A stretch of DNA of 64,000 bases from DASYPQ01 sp036006425 (GCA_036006425.1 DASYPQ010000022.1:248001-312000), one strand, 5' to 3'. Shown: positions 24,371 through 33,902, numbered from the stretch's first letter. Notes: generated by a model from the letters alone, not told the origin. A program made the numbers and translations.

Positions 24371-26890
24371 TCAGTGCGAGGAGCGGAGCGTGATCTCGAC
24401 GTCGCGCTCCTCGTCGGCGACGAGGTCGAGCGTGGTCGAAGAGGATTCATGGCGAGCGGCGGAGGCCTCGATCTTCCAGCGCCCCGGCTTGACGCCGAGG
24501 ATGCGCAGGGAACCCTTCGCATCCGAGCGGTCGTCGGGGCTGAAGGAATAGGCGGAGTTGCTCGCGTCGAGGAAGCGCAGGCGCGCTCCGGCGATCGATC
24601 GGCCGTCGCCGTCGCGCACGTGGACGACGAGTCCCGCTCCGGCGCGGAGATCGAAGTCGCGCACGGCCTCGGGAGCGCTCGCGTCGACGGCGACGTCGTC
24701 CGCGGTCTCCTGCCCGAACCGGCCGGTCACCGCGTAGGCCGTGACGCGGTACCTCGCGGCCGGCAGGCGACCGAGGACGTAGCGCCCGTCGGCGTCCGCG
24801 ACCGTGCGACCGCCGAACGTCGACCCGTCCGGCGTCGCGACCTCGAAGACGACGACGCTGCGCGCGAGCCCGGCGCCGGTCGCCGCGTTCCGGACGACGC
24901 CGCGCACGACGTTCGAGCCGACGTGCACGGTCGGACGGAAGACGGGAACGGCGGGGACCTCGACGGGGCCTTGCCACGAAAACTCCGTTCCGAAGTCGGC
25001 GCCGACGTAGACGAAGTACGGGCCGGGCGCGAGGCTCGGGAGATCGAAGCGGCCGGCCTCGCGGCTGCGTGTCGACTTCCAGTCGTTGGCGGAGTCGTTC
25101 GCCGGCACCCACGTGACGTCCAGGCCGGCGAGCGGCTGCTCGTCGCTCCCGAGGAGCGTTCCTTCGACCGCGGTGCCGAGCGAGCCGCCGGGGAGGTCGA
25201 CGCGCGTGCGCACTCCGGACTCGACGTGCGCCTGCTGGACGCGCGGCACGCGGGACGCGCCCTGCCCCTGGGCCTCGGCGGCGTTGAGGACGACGTACAG
25301 CCCCGGCGGCAGGTCCTCGATCGCGTAGTGCCCTTGCGCGTCGGCGGTCGCGTGGCCGAAGCTCAGCCGCGCGCTCTCCGAGAACGAGGTGCTCATGTCC
25401 ATCCAGCTCGCGATCACGAGCGCGTCCTGCCACGGAGTTCCGTCGTCGTGCGCGACCTGGCCTTCGATCGCGCCGCCCTCGACGAGGCGCAGCGTGACGT
25501 CGGTCGCGTCGCCGGCCGAGAGATCGATCGGCTCGGACCACACGGCCGCGGAACCAGGGCGCGTCGCGCGCAACCGGTGCGTGCCGCGGCTCAGGTGCGC
25601 GAGCTCGAACGTCCCGTCACCGTGGTCCGTCACCGCGGCGCTCCATCCCGTGGGCGGCGCGACGGGGCCCGAGAGATCGAAGGGCAGGAGCTGGGACGCG
25701 GTGTCGGTCTCGGAGAGGACGGTCGCGCCCTCGACCGGATGCCCGTCGCGATCGACGACGCGACCGCGCACGGCGGAACCGCCGTCGAGGACGACGCTCA
25801 GGGCGACCGGAGGCGCACCGGCCTCGAGCTCGACGTCGTTGCGCTGCCACGTCGCGAAGCCCCGCGCCTGGACGAACACGGTGTACCGGCCCGGCCGGAG
25901 CCCTTCGATCGCGAACGCGGGCTCGCGGAACTCCTGCGCCCTGGGGCGGCTGACCTCGGGGAGTCTTTCGCGGCGCAGGAGCGTCACGACGAACGTCTCG
26001 GGGAGCTGCGCGCCGGCTTGCACGGCGACCGTGCCGCGCAGCGACGCCTTCGTCGCGGGAACCGGCGCGGCGGGGTTCGGCTCCGGGCCCGCCGCCGCTG
26101 CGGCGCCCGTGCGCTGCGAGCCGTCCTGCGCGACCGAGTCGAGGGGTCCTTCGAGCACGAGCGCGCCGCCGCGGAGCCAGACCTCGCGACCGGGGACGAG
26201 ATCCGTCCGCGGATCGACTTCCGCCGCGCCGGATCCGGAACGCAAAAGCGCGCGCGTCGCCGGCGAGCCGCGCAGGTCGAGACACGCGACCTCGATCGCG
26301 CCCGCGTCGAGACGGACGGCGCCGTCGTGCGTCGAAATCCGCCAAGGCGCTTCCGCCGCGCCGCGTTCGAGCGCGACGCCGCCGCTCTGGAGGGCGACGA
26401 CGAGACCGCCTTCGCGGGGAGCATCGAGCGCGACGCGGGACGTCGGCTGCGCGTCGAGCGCGCCGTCGGATCCGACGAGGACGTGCGCGGAGACGCCGGC
26501 CGGCGTCGCGAGCTCCAGCGCCGCGTCCGCGAACCGCACTCCGCTCCGGGCTTCCTCCTCGGTGAACGCGCGCCAGGCGCCCGAAGACCCCTCGCGGACC
26601 GCGGCGTGGCCGCCGGCGAGGAGATGCTCGACGCTCGCCGTGGCGCGCCTCGAGCCGCCGAGGAGACGCCACCCGAGGACTGCGGCACCGACCGCGACGA
26701 GGATCGCGGCCGCGAGGCGAACGGCGAACGCGCTGCGCGCCGGCCGCGCCGCGCGTCGGGTCCCCGCGATCGCGGACTCGAGCTCGCGCCGGAGCCGCGC
26801 GCGGAACGCGGGCGCCGCCCGCACGGGCGCGTAGGCGCGGGTGAAGAGGAGCTGCAGATTCCGCTCGAGGACGTCCGGCTCGGGGGTCAT
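24371..26890 (-). CDS. Membrane FecR-like protein fused to carboxypeptidase-regulatory-like repeats
   Basis: An 839-residue protein. A basic cytoplasmic tail (1-50) precedes one membrane helix (about 54-76, VRLAAAILVAVGAAVLGWRLL). A FecR-like beta region follows (about 95-230: GVRFADAALELATPAGVSAHV, DGAVRLDAGAIEVACLD). The remaining 550 residues are five or more carboxypeptidase-regulatory-like (transthyretin-fold) domains, each with GxVxDxxG and GxYxLxxLPPG-type motifs. ATG 26890 overlaps the sigma factor stop (ATGA). That arrangement suggests an anti-sigma or sensor partner of the sigma factor, with a large periplasmic head. Confidence 0.82.
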   Translation of the reverse strand: MTPEPDVLERNLQLLFTRAYAPVRAAPAFRARLRRELESAIAGTRRAARPARSAFAVRLAAAILVAVGAAVLGWRLLGGSRRATASVEHLLAGGHAAVREGSSGAWRAFTEEEARSGVRFADAALELATPAGVSAHVLVGSDGALDAQPTSRVALDAPREGGLVVALQSGGVALERGAAEAPWRISTHDGAVRLDAGAIEVACLDLRGSPATRALLRSGSGAAEVDPRTDLVPGREVWLRGGALVLEGPLDSVAQDGSQRTGAAAAAGPEPNPAAPVPATKASLRGTVAVQAGAQLPETFVVTLLRRERLPEVSRPRAQEFREPAFAIEGLRPGRYTVFVQARGFATWQRNDVELEAGAPPVALSVVLDGGSAVRGRVVDRDGHPVEGATVLSETDTASQLLPFDLSGPVAPPTGWSAAVTDHGDGTFELAHLSRGTHRLRATRPGSAAVWSEPIDLSAGDATDVTLRLVEGGAIEGQVAHDDGTPWQDALVIASWMDMSTSFSESARLSFGHATADAQGHYAIEDLPPGLYVVLNAAEAQGQGASRVPRVQQAHVESGVRTRVDLPGGSLGTAVEGTLLGSDEQPLAGLDVTWVPANDSANDWKSTRSREAGRFDLPSLAPGPYFVYVGADFGTEFSWQGPVEVPAVPVFRPTVHVGSNVVRGVVRNAATGAGLARSVVVFEVATPDGSTFGGRTVADADGRYVLGRLPAARYRVTAYAVTGRFGQETADDVAVDASAPEAVRDFDLRAGAGLVVHVRDGDGRSIAGARLRFLDASNSAYSFSPDDRSDAKGSLRILGVKPGRWKIEASAARHESSSTTLDLVADEERDVEITLRSSH

Positions 26891-27462
26891 CGCAGCCCTC
26901 CGCGCTTCTCCGCGAGGAGCTCGAACACGCGCGCGAACGCGGCCCGTGCGCGCGTCAGGACGGATTCGATCGCCTTGTCGCCTTTTTTCGCCTCGCGCGC
27001 GATCTCGGCGACGGAGCGGCCCTCGACGTACTTCTGCACGAGGGCCTGCGCGTAGTCGGGAGGCAGCGACGAGAGCGTCGCGCCGACGAGGTCGCGCGTC
27101 TCCGCGAGCTCGAGCACGTGCTCCGGCAGGGGCTCGCGCGCGATCTGCGCGAGGATCGCCTCGATCTCCGGGTCGGCCTCGAGCAGCGCGTCCTGCAGCG
27201 ACTGCGGTCGCCTCGTCCGGCGGGCGTCGCGGATCTTGTTCTTGGCGATCCCGCACAGCCACGTGTGCAGACTCGAGCGCCCGTCGAACCCGCCCATCCG
27301 CTCGAGGGCGACGAGGAACGTGTCCTGGACGAGGTCCTCGACGCCGTGCGCGTCCCCTCCGAGGCGGAAGTGGACGAACTGGACCAGGGGGTCGAGGTGC
27401 TCCGCGAGCAGCGTCTCCGCCGCCGCGCGCTCCCCGGCGACGATCCGGTCGCGCAGGAGCAT
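26887..27462 (-). CDS. ECF-type RNA polymerase sigma factor
   Basis: A 191-residue sigma-70 family factor. Region 2 is seen as FRLGGDAHGVEDLVQDTFLVALER and SLHTWLCGIAKNKIRDARR; region 4 as LSSLPPDYAQALVQKYVEGRSVAEIAREAKK and AIESVLTRARAAFARVFE. There is no region 1 or 3. ATG 27462 starts at the usual point of the family; longer starts at 27534 or 27570 exist. It is overlapped by the FecR-like gene and is divergent from the cytochrome operon, so it may control itself or that operon. Confidence 0.88.
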   Translation of the reverse strand: MLLRDRIVAGERAAAETLLAEHLDPLVQFVHFRLGGDAHGVEDLVQDTFLVALERMGGFDGRSSLHTWLCGIAKNKIRDARRTRRPQSLQDALLEADPEIEAILAQIAREPLPEHVLELAETRDLVGATLSSLPPDYAQALVQKYVEGRSVAEIAREAKKGDKAIESVLTRARAAFARVFELLAEKRGGLR

Positions 27463-27645
27463 GTCCCGGGCGTAAAGATTCGTGTGGACCAATCTGAAGA
27501 TGGGTGGGGCCGTGGAACCCGACCCCGCGCACATTCCGTCGAATTCTCGCCTCCGCGGCGCCCGGACCATCCGGAAACCGCTCCTGCTGCCTCCACGCGA
27601 GGCTCCAGGCTAGTCTGTTGCCCTTCATTAGGAGTCCCCCCCCGG

Positions 27646-28662
27646 ATGATCCCGCGTACCCCGTTCCTTGCATGCACGACGGCGGCGCTCGCTCTCCTCG
27701 TGGCCGCCTCCGCGCGGTCGACCGACGAGAAGCCCTGGACCTTGAAACCACCCGCGCCGGCGGTCGCGCTGCGGCCGCCGAAGCTCGAGAAGCTCGACGG
27801 CGAGACCTGCGGCCAGTGCCACGCGGACGTCGTCGACGAATGGGTCGGCACCGCGCACGCGATCGCCTGGCTCGACGAGGTCTACCGCGAGGAGATCCAG
27901 GACAAGACGCGGCCCGAGTCCTGCCACGGCTGCCACATTCCGAAGCCGATCCTCGCCGCGGGTCTCGCGGCGCGCGCCGAACCCCGCGCGGAGACGCGCG
28001 ACCTCGGGATCTCCTGTGAGGCCTGCCACGCGGGTCCCGACGGCGCGATCCTCGGTCCCTGGGGTGCCGCCACGACGGCGCACACGAGCGCGCTCTCCGA
28101 GAACATGACCGAGAAGGCGTCGAGCGCGATGTGCGCCGTCTGCCACGCGACGAACATCGGGCCGGTCGTCGGGATCGCCAAGGACTTCACCACGGCGAAG
28201 CTCGGCGAGAAGGGCAAGAGCTGCATCGGCTGCCACATGGCCCCGATGGAGCGCAAGCCGTCGAAGGGCGCCGCCGAGGGCGCGACCGCGCGGCCCGGGC
28301 GCAGCCACGCGATCCAGACGCCGCGCGACCCCGCGTTCCTCGCGCTCGCGTTCGAGCCGAGCCTGCGCGTCGAGGGCGGCAAGAGCGTCGTGACGATCCT
28401 GAACCGCGCGGGCCACCGGATCCCCGGCTTGATCGGCCGGAAGATCGAGTTCCAGGCCGAAGTGCTCGACGCCGGCGGCAAGACGCTCGCGACCGGCAAC
28501 CTCGTCCTCGACGCGCGCAGCTACTTGCCGGTCGAGAAGAGCGTCGACCTCGCCGTTGCCGCAGCCGGCGCGAGCGTGCACCTGAAGGGCCTCCACCACG
28601 ATCCGCGGCAGGAGAAGCCCGTCGAGTTCCTCGACGTGCGTCTCCAGCCGAGCGGCCACTGA
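27646..28662 (+). CDS. Pentaheme c-type cytochrome (cytochrome c554-like)
   Basis: A 338-residue secreted protein with a signal peptide (1-23) and five CXXCH heme sites at residues 55 (CGQCH), 93 (CHGCH), 124 (CEACH), 163 (CAVCH) and 193 (CIGCH). After residue 205 there are no hemes but a beta-rich domain with NRAGHRIPG, seen in cytochrome c554-related multiheme proteins. It is the first gene of a four-gene cytochrome operon and probably acts as a periplasmic electron carrier. GGAG stands 11 bases before ATG 27646. Confidence 0.88.
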   Translation: MIPRTPFLACTTAALALLVAASARSTDEKPWTLKPPAPAVALRPPKLEKLDGETCGQCHADVVDEWVGTAHAIAWLDEVYREEIQDKTRPESCHGCHIPKPILAAGLAARAEPRAETRDLGISCEACHAGPDGAILGPWGAATTAHTSALSENMTEKASSAMCAVCHATNIGPVVGIAKDFTTAKLGEKGKSCIGCHMAPMERKPSKGAAEGATARPGRSHAIQTPRDPAFLALAFEPSLRVEGGKSVVTILNRAGHRIPGLIGRKIEFQAEVLDAGGKTLATGNLVLDARSYLPVEKSVDLAVAAAGASVHLKGLHHDPRQEKPVEFLDVRLQPSGH

Positions 28663-28676
28663 TCCGGCGCCGGGAC

Positions 28677-29990
28677 ATGCTCGGCGCCCGCGCCTCCTTG
28701 CCGGCTGTCGTCGCACTCGCGCTGGCCGCGTGCCGCGCCACGGAAGGTGCGTCGGATTCCGCCGGCGTCCCGGTCCACGGCAGCCTCGTCAGCCGCTACC
28801 AGGGGCGTTGGACGAGCGGAGCGCACGACAACGATCTCACCGAGGTCCTCTCGGTCGAGGTCGGCGACGCGAAGAAGGATCCCGTGACCGGCTACGTGCT
28901 CGCGGAGGGGCTCGCGGACCTCGACGGACACGGCTCGTCGACGTTCCACAGCCTCGCCGACACGTACGACAGCGCCGTCACGGCGCGCCTGTACGAGGCG
29001 CACGCGGACCTGCACGTCTCGCGCACGCTCGAGACGCTGCGCGTCGGCCGCCAGTCGATCGTGGAGACGCCGGAGATCGCGTACTTCGACGGCGCGCGCG
29101 CGGAGACGGTCGACCTCGGCGAGGCGCGGATCCGCGTGGGCGCGTTCGGCGGCGTCCCCGTGAAGCTGTACGCCTCCTCCACCGCGGGCGATTCGATGTT
29201 CGGGACCTTCGCGCAGGCGCGACCCTGGACCGGCGGCCGACTCCGCGCGGACTGGATGCACGTCGAGGACGAAGGGTCGTTCGGACCGCGACAGGACGAC
29301 CTGCTCGGCATCGGCGCATCGCAGAACTTCGGCTCGAACCTGCGCATCGAGGCCCAGCACACGCGGCTCGAGAGCGAGTCGCGCGACCTGCGCCTGCGCG
29401 CGAGCTACGCCGCGAAGGACTCCGACCTCGTGCTCCAGGCGTCCTGGTACCGGCTGATGCAGACGCAGAAGGACTTCACCGTCCCCTTCGACCCGTTCTA
29501 CTCGACGCTGTACGACCTCTTCCCGTACGCGCAGGTCGGATTCCTGGCGTCGAAGAGCCTCGGGAAGCACGTCGAGCTCCAGACGGGTGCCGACCTGCGC
29601 CGCGTCTCGAACGACGACGACATCGGCGAGTTCAACCGCGACTTCAACCGCTTCTTCGCGACGACCGGGATCCGCGGCGTGCTGCCGGCCGAGCTCGACC
29701 TCTCGTTGACCGGGGAGATCTGGGACAGCCAGGAATCGGACTTCAGCACGTACGGCGCCGATCTCGCGCGGGCGTTCGGCGCGGCCGTCGACGCGAGCAT
29801 CGGGACGTACTACTCGCTCTACAAGTACGACCTCTTCCAGAACCGCGAGATCGACGACGTCCGCACCTGGTACCTGAAGGTCGAGTGGAAGCGCGCGACG
29901 AGCACGACGTTCGACTTCCGGTACGAGTACGAGGACGATTCCAGCGACGAGTATCATTCGCTGAGACTGGGGATGACATGGCGGTTCTAG
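28677..29990 (+). CDS. Outer-membrane beta-barrel protein of the cytochrome operon
   Basis: A 437-residue protein with a signal peptide carrying a lipobox (ALAAC, C19) and a mature chain of alternating amphipathic strands with many Arg, Tyr and Asp residues. It ends in LRLGMTWRF, a classic C-terminal aromatic outer-membrane insertion signal. No MtrB/PioB motif was recognised, and it is shorter than MtrB (about 700 residues). Position between multiheme cytochromes suggests it is the pore sheathing a heme wire. It starts 14 bases after the pentaheme gene and overlaps the next gene by 13 bases. Confidence 0.78.
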   Translation: MLGARASLPAVVALALAACRATEGASDSAGVPVHGSLVSRYQGRWTSGAHDNDLTEVLSVEVGDAKKDPVTGYVLAEGLADLDGHGSSTFHSLADTYDSAVTARLYEAHADLHVSRTLETLRVGRQSIVETPEIAYFDGARAETVDLGEARIRVGAFGGVPVKLYASSTAGDSMFGTFAQARPWTGGRLRADWMHVEDEGSFGPRQDDLLGIGASQNFGSNLRIEAQHTRLESESRDLRLRASYAAKDSDLVLQASWYRLMQTQKDFTVPFDPFYSTLYDLFPYAQVGFLASKSLGKHVELQTGADLRRVSNDDDIGEFNRDFNRFFATTGIRGVLPAELDLSLTGEIWDSQESDFSTYGADLARAFGAAVDASIGTYYSLYKYDLFQNREIDDVRTWYLKVEWKRATSTTFDFRYEYEDDSSDEYHSLRLGMTWRF

Positions 29991-30985
29991 GCAGACGATC
30001 CTCGACCGCGATCCTGTTCGGCGTCGCCGCGCTCGCGCTGGCGGGATGCGTCTGGCTGCGGAACCTCGGCGGCGACGGGCGCCTCGCGTTCAGCCACGCG
30101 CGCCACGTCGGGCAGGAGAAGCTCGACTGCGCCAACTGCCACGCCGAGGTCCTCGCCGCGGACGAGCCCGGCATGCCGACGCCGGACACGTGCACGGTCT
30201 GCCACGGCGACATCGATCCCTCGAAGCCTCCCGAGCGCCGCGTGGAGACGCTGTTCCACGGCGAGGAGTTCGCCGCCGTCCACGCCAGCGCGCTCTCGGG
30301 CGAAGTCGTGTTCTCCCACAAGCTCCACGCGACGAGCCAGGAGTGCGACGCGTGCCACCGCGGGATCGCCGCGAACGAGCGCGTCTCGAGTCTGCGTCCC
30401 ATCCGCATGGAGACGTGCACGGCCTGCCACGCCGACAAGAAGGCGCCGAGCGCGTGCACGACGTGCCACACGGCGATCACGGAGACCTGGAAACCGCCGA
30501 GCCACGCCTCGAACTGGAAGCGGATGCACGGGCTCGCGGCGCGCGCGCACGGCGAAGCGACCGCCGACAACTGCTTCATGTGCCACACGGAGGCGACGTG
30601 CAGCTCGTGCCACCAGTCGCAGGCTCCGGAGAACCACAACAACTACTGGCGCGAGCGCGGTCACGGCATCACGGCGATGGTCGATCGCGAGAACTGCGCC
30701 GCGTGCCACGAGCCGTCGTCGTGCGACCGCTGCCACGCCGACGTGAAGCCGCGCAACCACACCGCGACGTGGGGCCAACCGCTCGACACGCACTGCCTCA
30801 CGTGCCACATGCCGCTCGGGCAGGAAGGCTGCGTCGCCTGCCACGCGAACACGAACAGCCACCTCTCGGCCGCACCCAAGCCCTCGGACCACTACCCGGG
30901 GATGGACTGCCGCGCCTGCCACGGGCTCTCGCAGAAGCTCCCCCACGTCGACAACGGCGACGATTGCAACTCGTGCCACCGATGA
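29978..30985 (+). CDS. 13-heme cytochrome c lipoprotein
   Basis: A 335-residue protein with lipobox LALAGC (C24) and thirteen CXXCH motifs spread over the whole chain: CANCH, CTVCH, CDACH, CTACH, CTTCH, CFMCH, CSSCH, CAACH, CDRCH, CLTCH, CVACH, CRACH and CNSCH. Distal His candidates appear as FSHARH and FSHKLH, as in cytochrome c3-type proteins. About one heme per 25 residues implies a tightly packed wire. It overlaps the barrel gene by 13 bases and the decaheme gene by four. In this operon it is the candidate for the MtrA-like core. Confidence 0.9.
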   Translation: MAVLGRRSSTAILFGVAALALAGCVWLRNLGGDGRLAFSHARHVGQEKLDCANCHAEVLAADEPGMPTPDTCTVCHGDIDPSKPPERRVETLFHGEEFAAVHASALSGEVVFSHKLHATSQECDACHRGIAANERVSSLRPIRMETCTACHADKKAPSACTTCHTAITETWKPPSHASNWKRMHGLAARAHGEATADNCFMCHTEATCSSCHQSQAPENHNNYWRERGHGITAMVDRENCAACHEPSSCDRCHADVKPRNHTATWGQPLDTHCLTCHMPLGQEGCVACHANTNSHLSAAPKPSDHYPGMDCRACHGLSQKLPHVDNGDDCNSCHR

Positions 30986-33876
30986 ATCCGCTGAATCCGC
31001 GCAACCTGGCTGCTGCATTCCTGGCGATCGCGGCCGCGATCCTGCCGTGCTGCTCGAGCGCATCCGACGACCACCCGCCGCCGCCCGGGCCCGACGAGCC
31101 GCGCGATCTAGCGCCCACGCAGGACGCGCCCGGAATCGTCGTCGCGATCGTCGGCATCGACGGCGGATCGGGGTCCGGAGGTTTCTTCCGCGCCGGCGAC
31201 CACGTGCGCGTGCACTACACGCTCCAGAAGAAGAACGGGGAGCGCTGGAACCTGCACGAGATGGATTTCGCGCAGATCCTCCTGTCCGGACCGAGCTTCA
31301 ACTACCAGCGCGTGATCCCCGAGCAGTCGGACCTCCACGCCCGCTCGCTCCAGGCCGTGGACGGGTCCTGGTTCTACACGTTCGCGGACCCGCTGCCGGC
31401 CGCGTACCTCCCGCCGATCCACGACACGGCGAGCTTCGGACGGGACGACGGCGAGCGCACCGGCGACGATCTCCTCGACGGAACGTACACCGTCGGCCTC
31501 GCGTTCGCGTGGAACTTCACGGTGGGAACGGCTTCGTTCGTCGACGCCGGCAACGCGACCGCGGACTTCCTCCTCGGCGGCTCGGCGGTGCTCGCGCACC
31601 GGGAAGCCGTCGACCAGGAGAGCTGCAACCGCTGCCACGTCGACCTCCGCTACCACGGCGACCACTGGCGCGACGTCACGACCTGCCTCCTGTGCCACAC
31701 GAGCGGCGCCGAGGATCTCAACGACCCGTCGGTCGCGTCCGGGACGCCGGGAGTCTCGAGCGACTTCCGCGTCCTCATGCACAAGATCCACAACGGCCGC
31801 CACCTGCCGTCGGTGCTCGGCGTGACGACGAAGCCGAGCGGCCGGCGCGACTACACGTCGCCCCCGCAGCCCTACCTCGTCGCCGACTCGGACGGGACGG
31901 TGCACGACTACTCCACGTTCGGGTTCCCGGTGTGGCCGAACCGGACGATCCCCTTGTCGAAGGACTTCGGCTACAGCGCGCTGACGCCAGCGCAGCAGGC
32001 CGTCGAGGACACGATCCGCTCGGGCGTCGCCGACTGCTCCGTCTGCCACGGGAACCAGAACCCGGACTGCCCGACGAGTCCGCCGGGAGCGCCGACGCCC
32101 GCGCAAGGCGCGCTCGCCTACTCCGAGCCGTCGATCCGCTCGTGCGCTTCCTGCCACGACGACTGGAACCCGGCATACCCGTACATCTCGAACGCTCCGC
32201 CGGCGGGAATGTTCGCGCAGGTGGACAGCAGCCTCTGCAAGGAGTGTCACAGCCCGTTCGACGCGCACTGCTCGAGCGGCGGCCTGACGGTCGACGGGTC
32301 CCATCGACATCCTCTGCTCGATCGGCTCGTGAACCACGGGCTGCACTTCTCGATCACGTCGGTCAGCGAGGCGGGCACCTCCAACGGCGACGGGACGGTC
32401 GATCCCGGCGAGAAGATCCAGGTCGTCTTCACGATGACCGACGACGCCGGCGCGCCGGTGCCGGCCGGCGAGGTGGCGGCGCTCGGCGTCGTCGTCTCCG
32501 GGCCGACCTCGAACGAAAACCAGCTCCTCGTCGCGCCGATCCCGAAGGCGCTCTGGTCCGGTACGCAGCCGTTCACGATCCTGCTCCCCGAGCTGCGCCA
32601 GCTCGAGCTCGTCGGCCGCTCGACCGCGGCTCTGGGCGACGTCTTCACGACGGAGGCGGCCCCGCACCTCAACGTGTCCGGCGCGCTCACGACCGTCCGC
32701 GTGCGCACCGCGCTCTCGGGCGGCGCGAGCACGCTCGCGAACGGCTGCGGGCCGCTCCAGAACTTCGTCGACGTCGCCGACGCGACCGGGTTCGCGCGCG
32801 ACGACTACGTCGTGGTCGACGACGGGACCGGCGTCGAGGACTACGCGCGGATCCAGTTCGTCGATGGCAATCGCCTGTGGTTCTCGAGCCCGAGCACGCC
32901 CGCGTACGCCGCGAGCCTCGCGAAGTCCCACGCCGCCGGGGCCCCGATCCAGGGTGTCACGCTCACCCAGAAGTTCCCCGGCATCGACTACTCGATCGTC
33001 GCCGCGACCGGGACGATCACGGAGGTGACCGAGTTCGGCGCCGGCAATCCGGTGATCGTGACGTACACGACGGACTTCACGCTCCCGCGCAAGCACCCGC
33101 TCGCGCTCAACGAGTCGCCGGATCTCGACGAGACCTGCGGGAAGTGGGCGGGGAAGGACATCGTCCCGGGGACCTACACGGTGTCCTTGTCGGGCTACCG
33201 CGACCTGACTTCGGACTTCAACGGGGAGACGAACGTGCTCTTCGGGACCTCGCCGCCGGCGACGATGGACTTCCTCGTCGGCGGGGCGAGCACGCTCGCC
33301 CCGTACGCGTTCATCGAGTCGTCGGAGAGCTGCTACCGCTGCCACACCGACATCTGGTTCCACGACGGCAAGTACCGCGGGTTCGAAACGTGCATCGCGT
33401 GCCACGGCCAGGCGGGCAGCGAGGACCTCCCGCGGTACGTCGCCGCGAACGCCCCGCCGACGACCGGCGTCACCGTGAACTTCCGGACGCTGCTGCACCA
33501 GATCCACCGGGGGAGCTCCCTCGCGAACGCCGCCGCGTTCCAGGTCGTCCGCTCCGGTCCGGCCCCGTACCCGGACAACTTCGAGATCGCGAACTTCTCC
33601 CAGTACATCTTCCCGCCGATGCCGGGCGCGACGATGCAGTGCGCGAAGTGCCACGGCGACACGAACACGGCCTGGATCCAGCCCACCGACCGCGCCCATC
33701 CGACCGAGCAGGGCGTCGCCGTCCTCAACTGGCGCGCAGTCTGCGAGGCCTGCCACGCGACCGCCCAGGACCTCGTCCACGAGCAGACCTACACGAGCGG
33801 CGGGGACGAAAGCTGCGACCTCTGCCACTCCCCCGGGACCGAGCTCCCGGTCGAGGTCGTCCACAAGACGCGGTAG
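30982..33876 (+). CDS. OmcA/MtrC-family decaheme c-type cytochrome lipoprotein
   Basis: A 964-residue lipoprotein (ILPCCSS, Cys at about 23) with ten CXXCH sites in two pentaheme groups: residues 215, 235, 352, 388, 419 and 784, 804, 887, 921, 945. The first 200 residues and the 360 residues between the groups are beta-rich and heme-free. Alternating beta domains and pentaheme domains is the OmcA/MtrC layout. Family members sit on the cell surface and pass electrons to minerals, electrodes or shuttles. ATG 30982 overlaps the 13-heme gene stop. A hairpin follows the stop codon. Confidence 0.9.
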   Translation: MNPLNPRNLAAAFLAIAAAILPCCSSASDDHPPPPGPDEPRDLAPTQDAPGIVVAIVGIDGGSGSGGFFRAGDHVRVHYTLQKKNGERWNLHEMDFAQILLSGPSFNYQRVIPEQSDLHARSLQAVDGSWFYTFADPLPAAYLPPIHDTASFGRDDGERTGDDLLDGTYTVGLAFAWNFTVGTASFVDAGNATADFLLGGSAVLAHREAVDQESCNRCHVDLRYHGDHWRDVTTCLLCHTSGAEDLNDPSVASGTPGVSSDFRVLMHKIHNGRHLPSVLGVTTKPSGRRDYTSPPQPYLVADSDGTVHDYSTFGFPVWPNRTIPLSKDFGYSALTPAQQAVEDTIRSGVADCSVCHGNQNPDCPTSPPGAPTPAQGALAYSEPSIRSCASCHDDWNPAYPYISNAPPAGMFAQVDSSLCKECHSPFDAHCSSGGLTVDGSHRHPLLDRLVNHGLHFSITSVSEAGTSNGDGTVDPGEKIQVVFTMTDDAGAPVPAGEVAALGVVVSGPTSNENQLLVAPIPKALWSGTQPFTILLPELRQLELVGRSTAALGDVFTTEAAPHLNVSGALTTVRVRTALSGGASTLANGCGPLQNFVDVADATGFARDDYVVVDDGTGVEDYARIQFVDGNRLWFSSPSTPAYAASLAKSHAAGAPIQGVTLTQKFPGIDYSIVAATGTITEVTEFGAGNPVIVTYTTDFTLPRKHPLALNESPDLDETCGKWAGKDIVPGTYTVSLSGYRDLTSDFNGETNVLFGTSPPATMDFLVGGASTLAPYAFIESSESCYRCHTDIWFHDGKYRGFETCIACHGQAGSEDLPRYVAANAPPTTGVTVNFRTLLHQIHRGSSLANAAAFQVVRSGPAPYPDNFEIANFSQYIFPPMPGATMQCAKCHGDTNTAWIQPTDRAHPTEQGVAVLNWRAVCEACHATAQDLVHEQTYTSGGDESCDLCHSPGTELPVEVVHKTR

Positions 33877-33886
33877 CCGGCTCAAG

Positions 33887-33902
33887 TGCCTGGAAACAGG
33901 CA
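33887..33902 (+). terminator. Short hairpin after the cytochrome operon
   Basis: TGCCTG and CAGGCA form a 6-bp stem with a GAAA tetraloop 10 bases after the decaheme cytochrome stop, followed by TCTTCCGTCGTTTGTC. The tail is pyrimidine-rich but not a clean T run. Confidence 0.5.
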
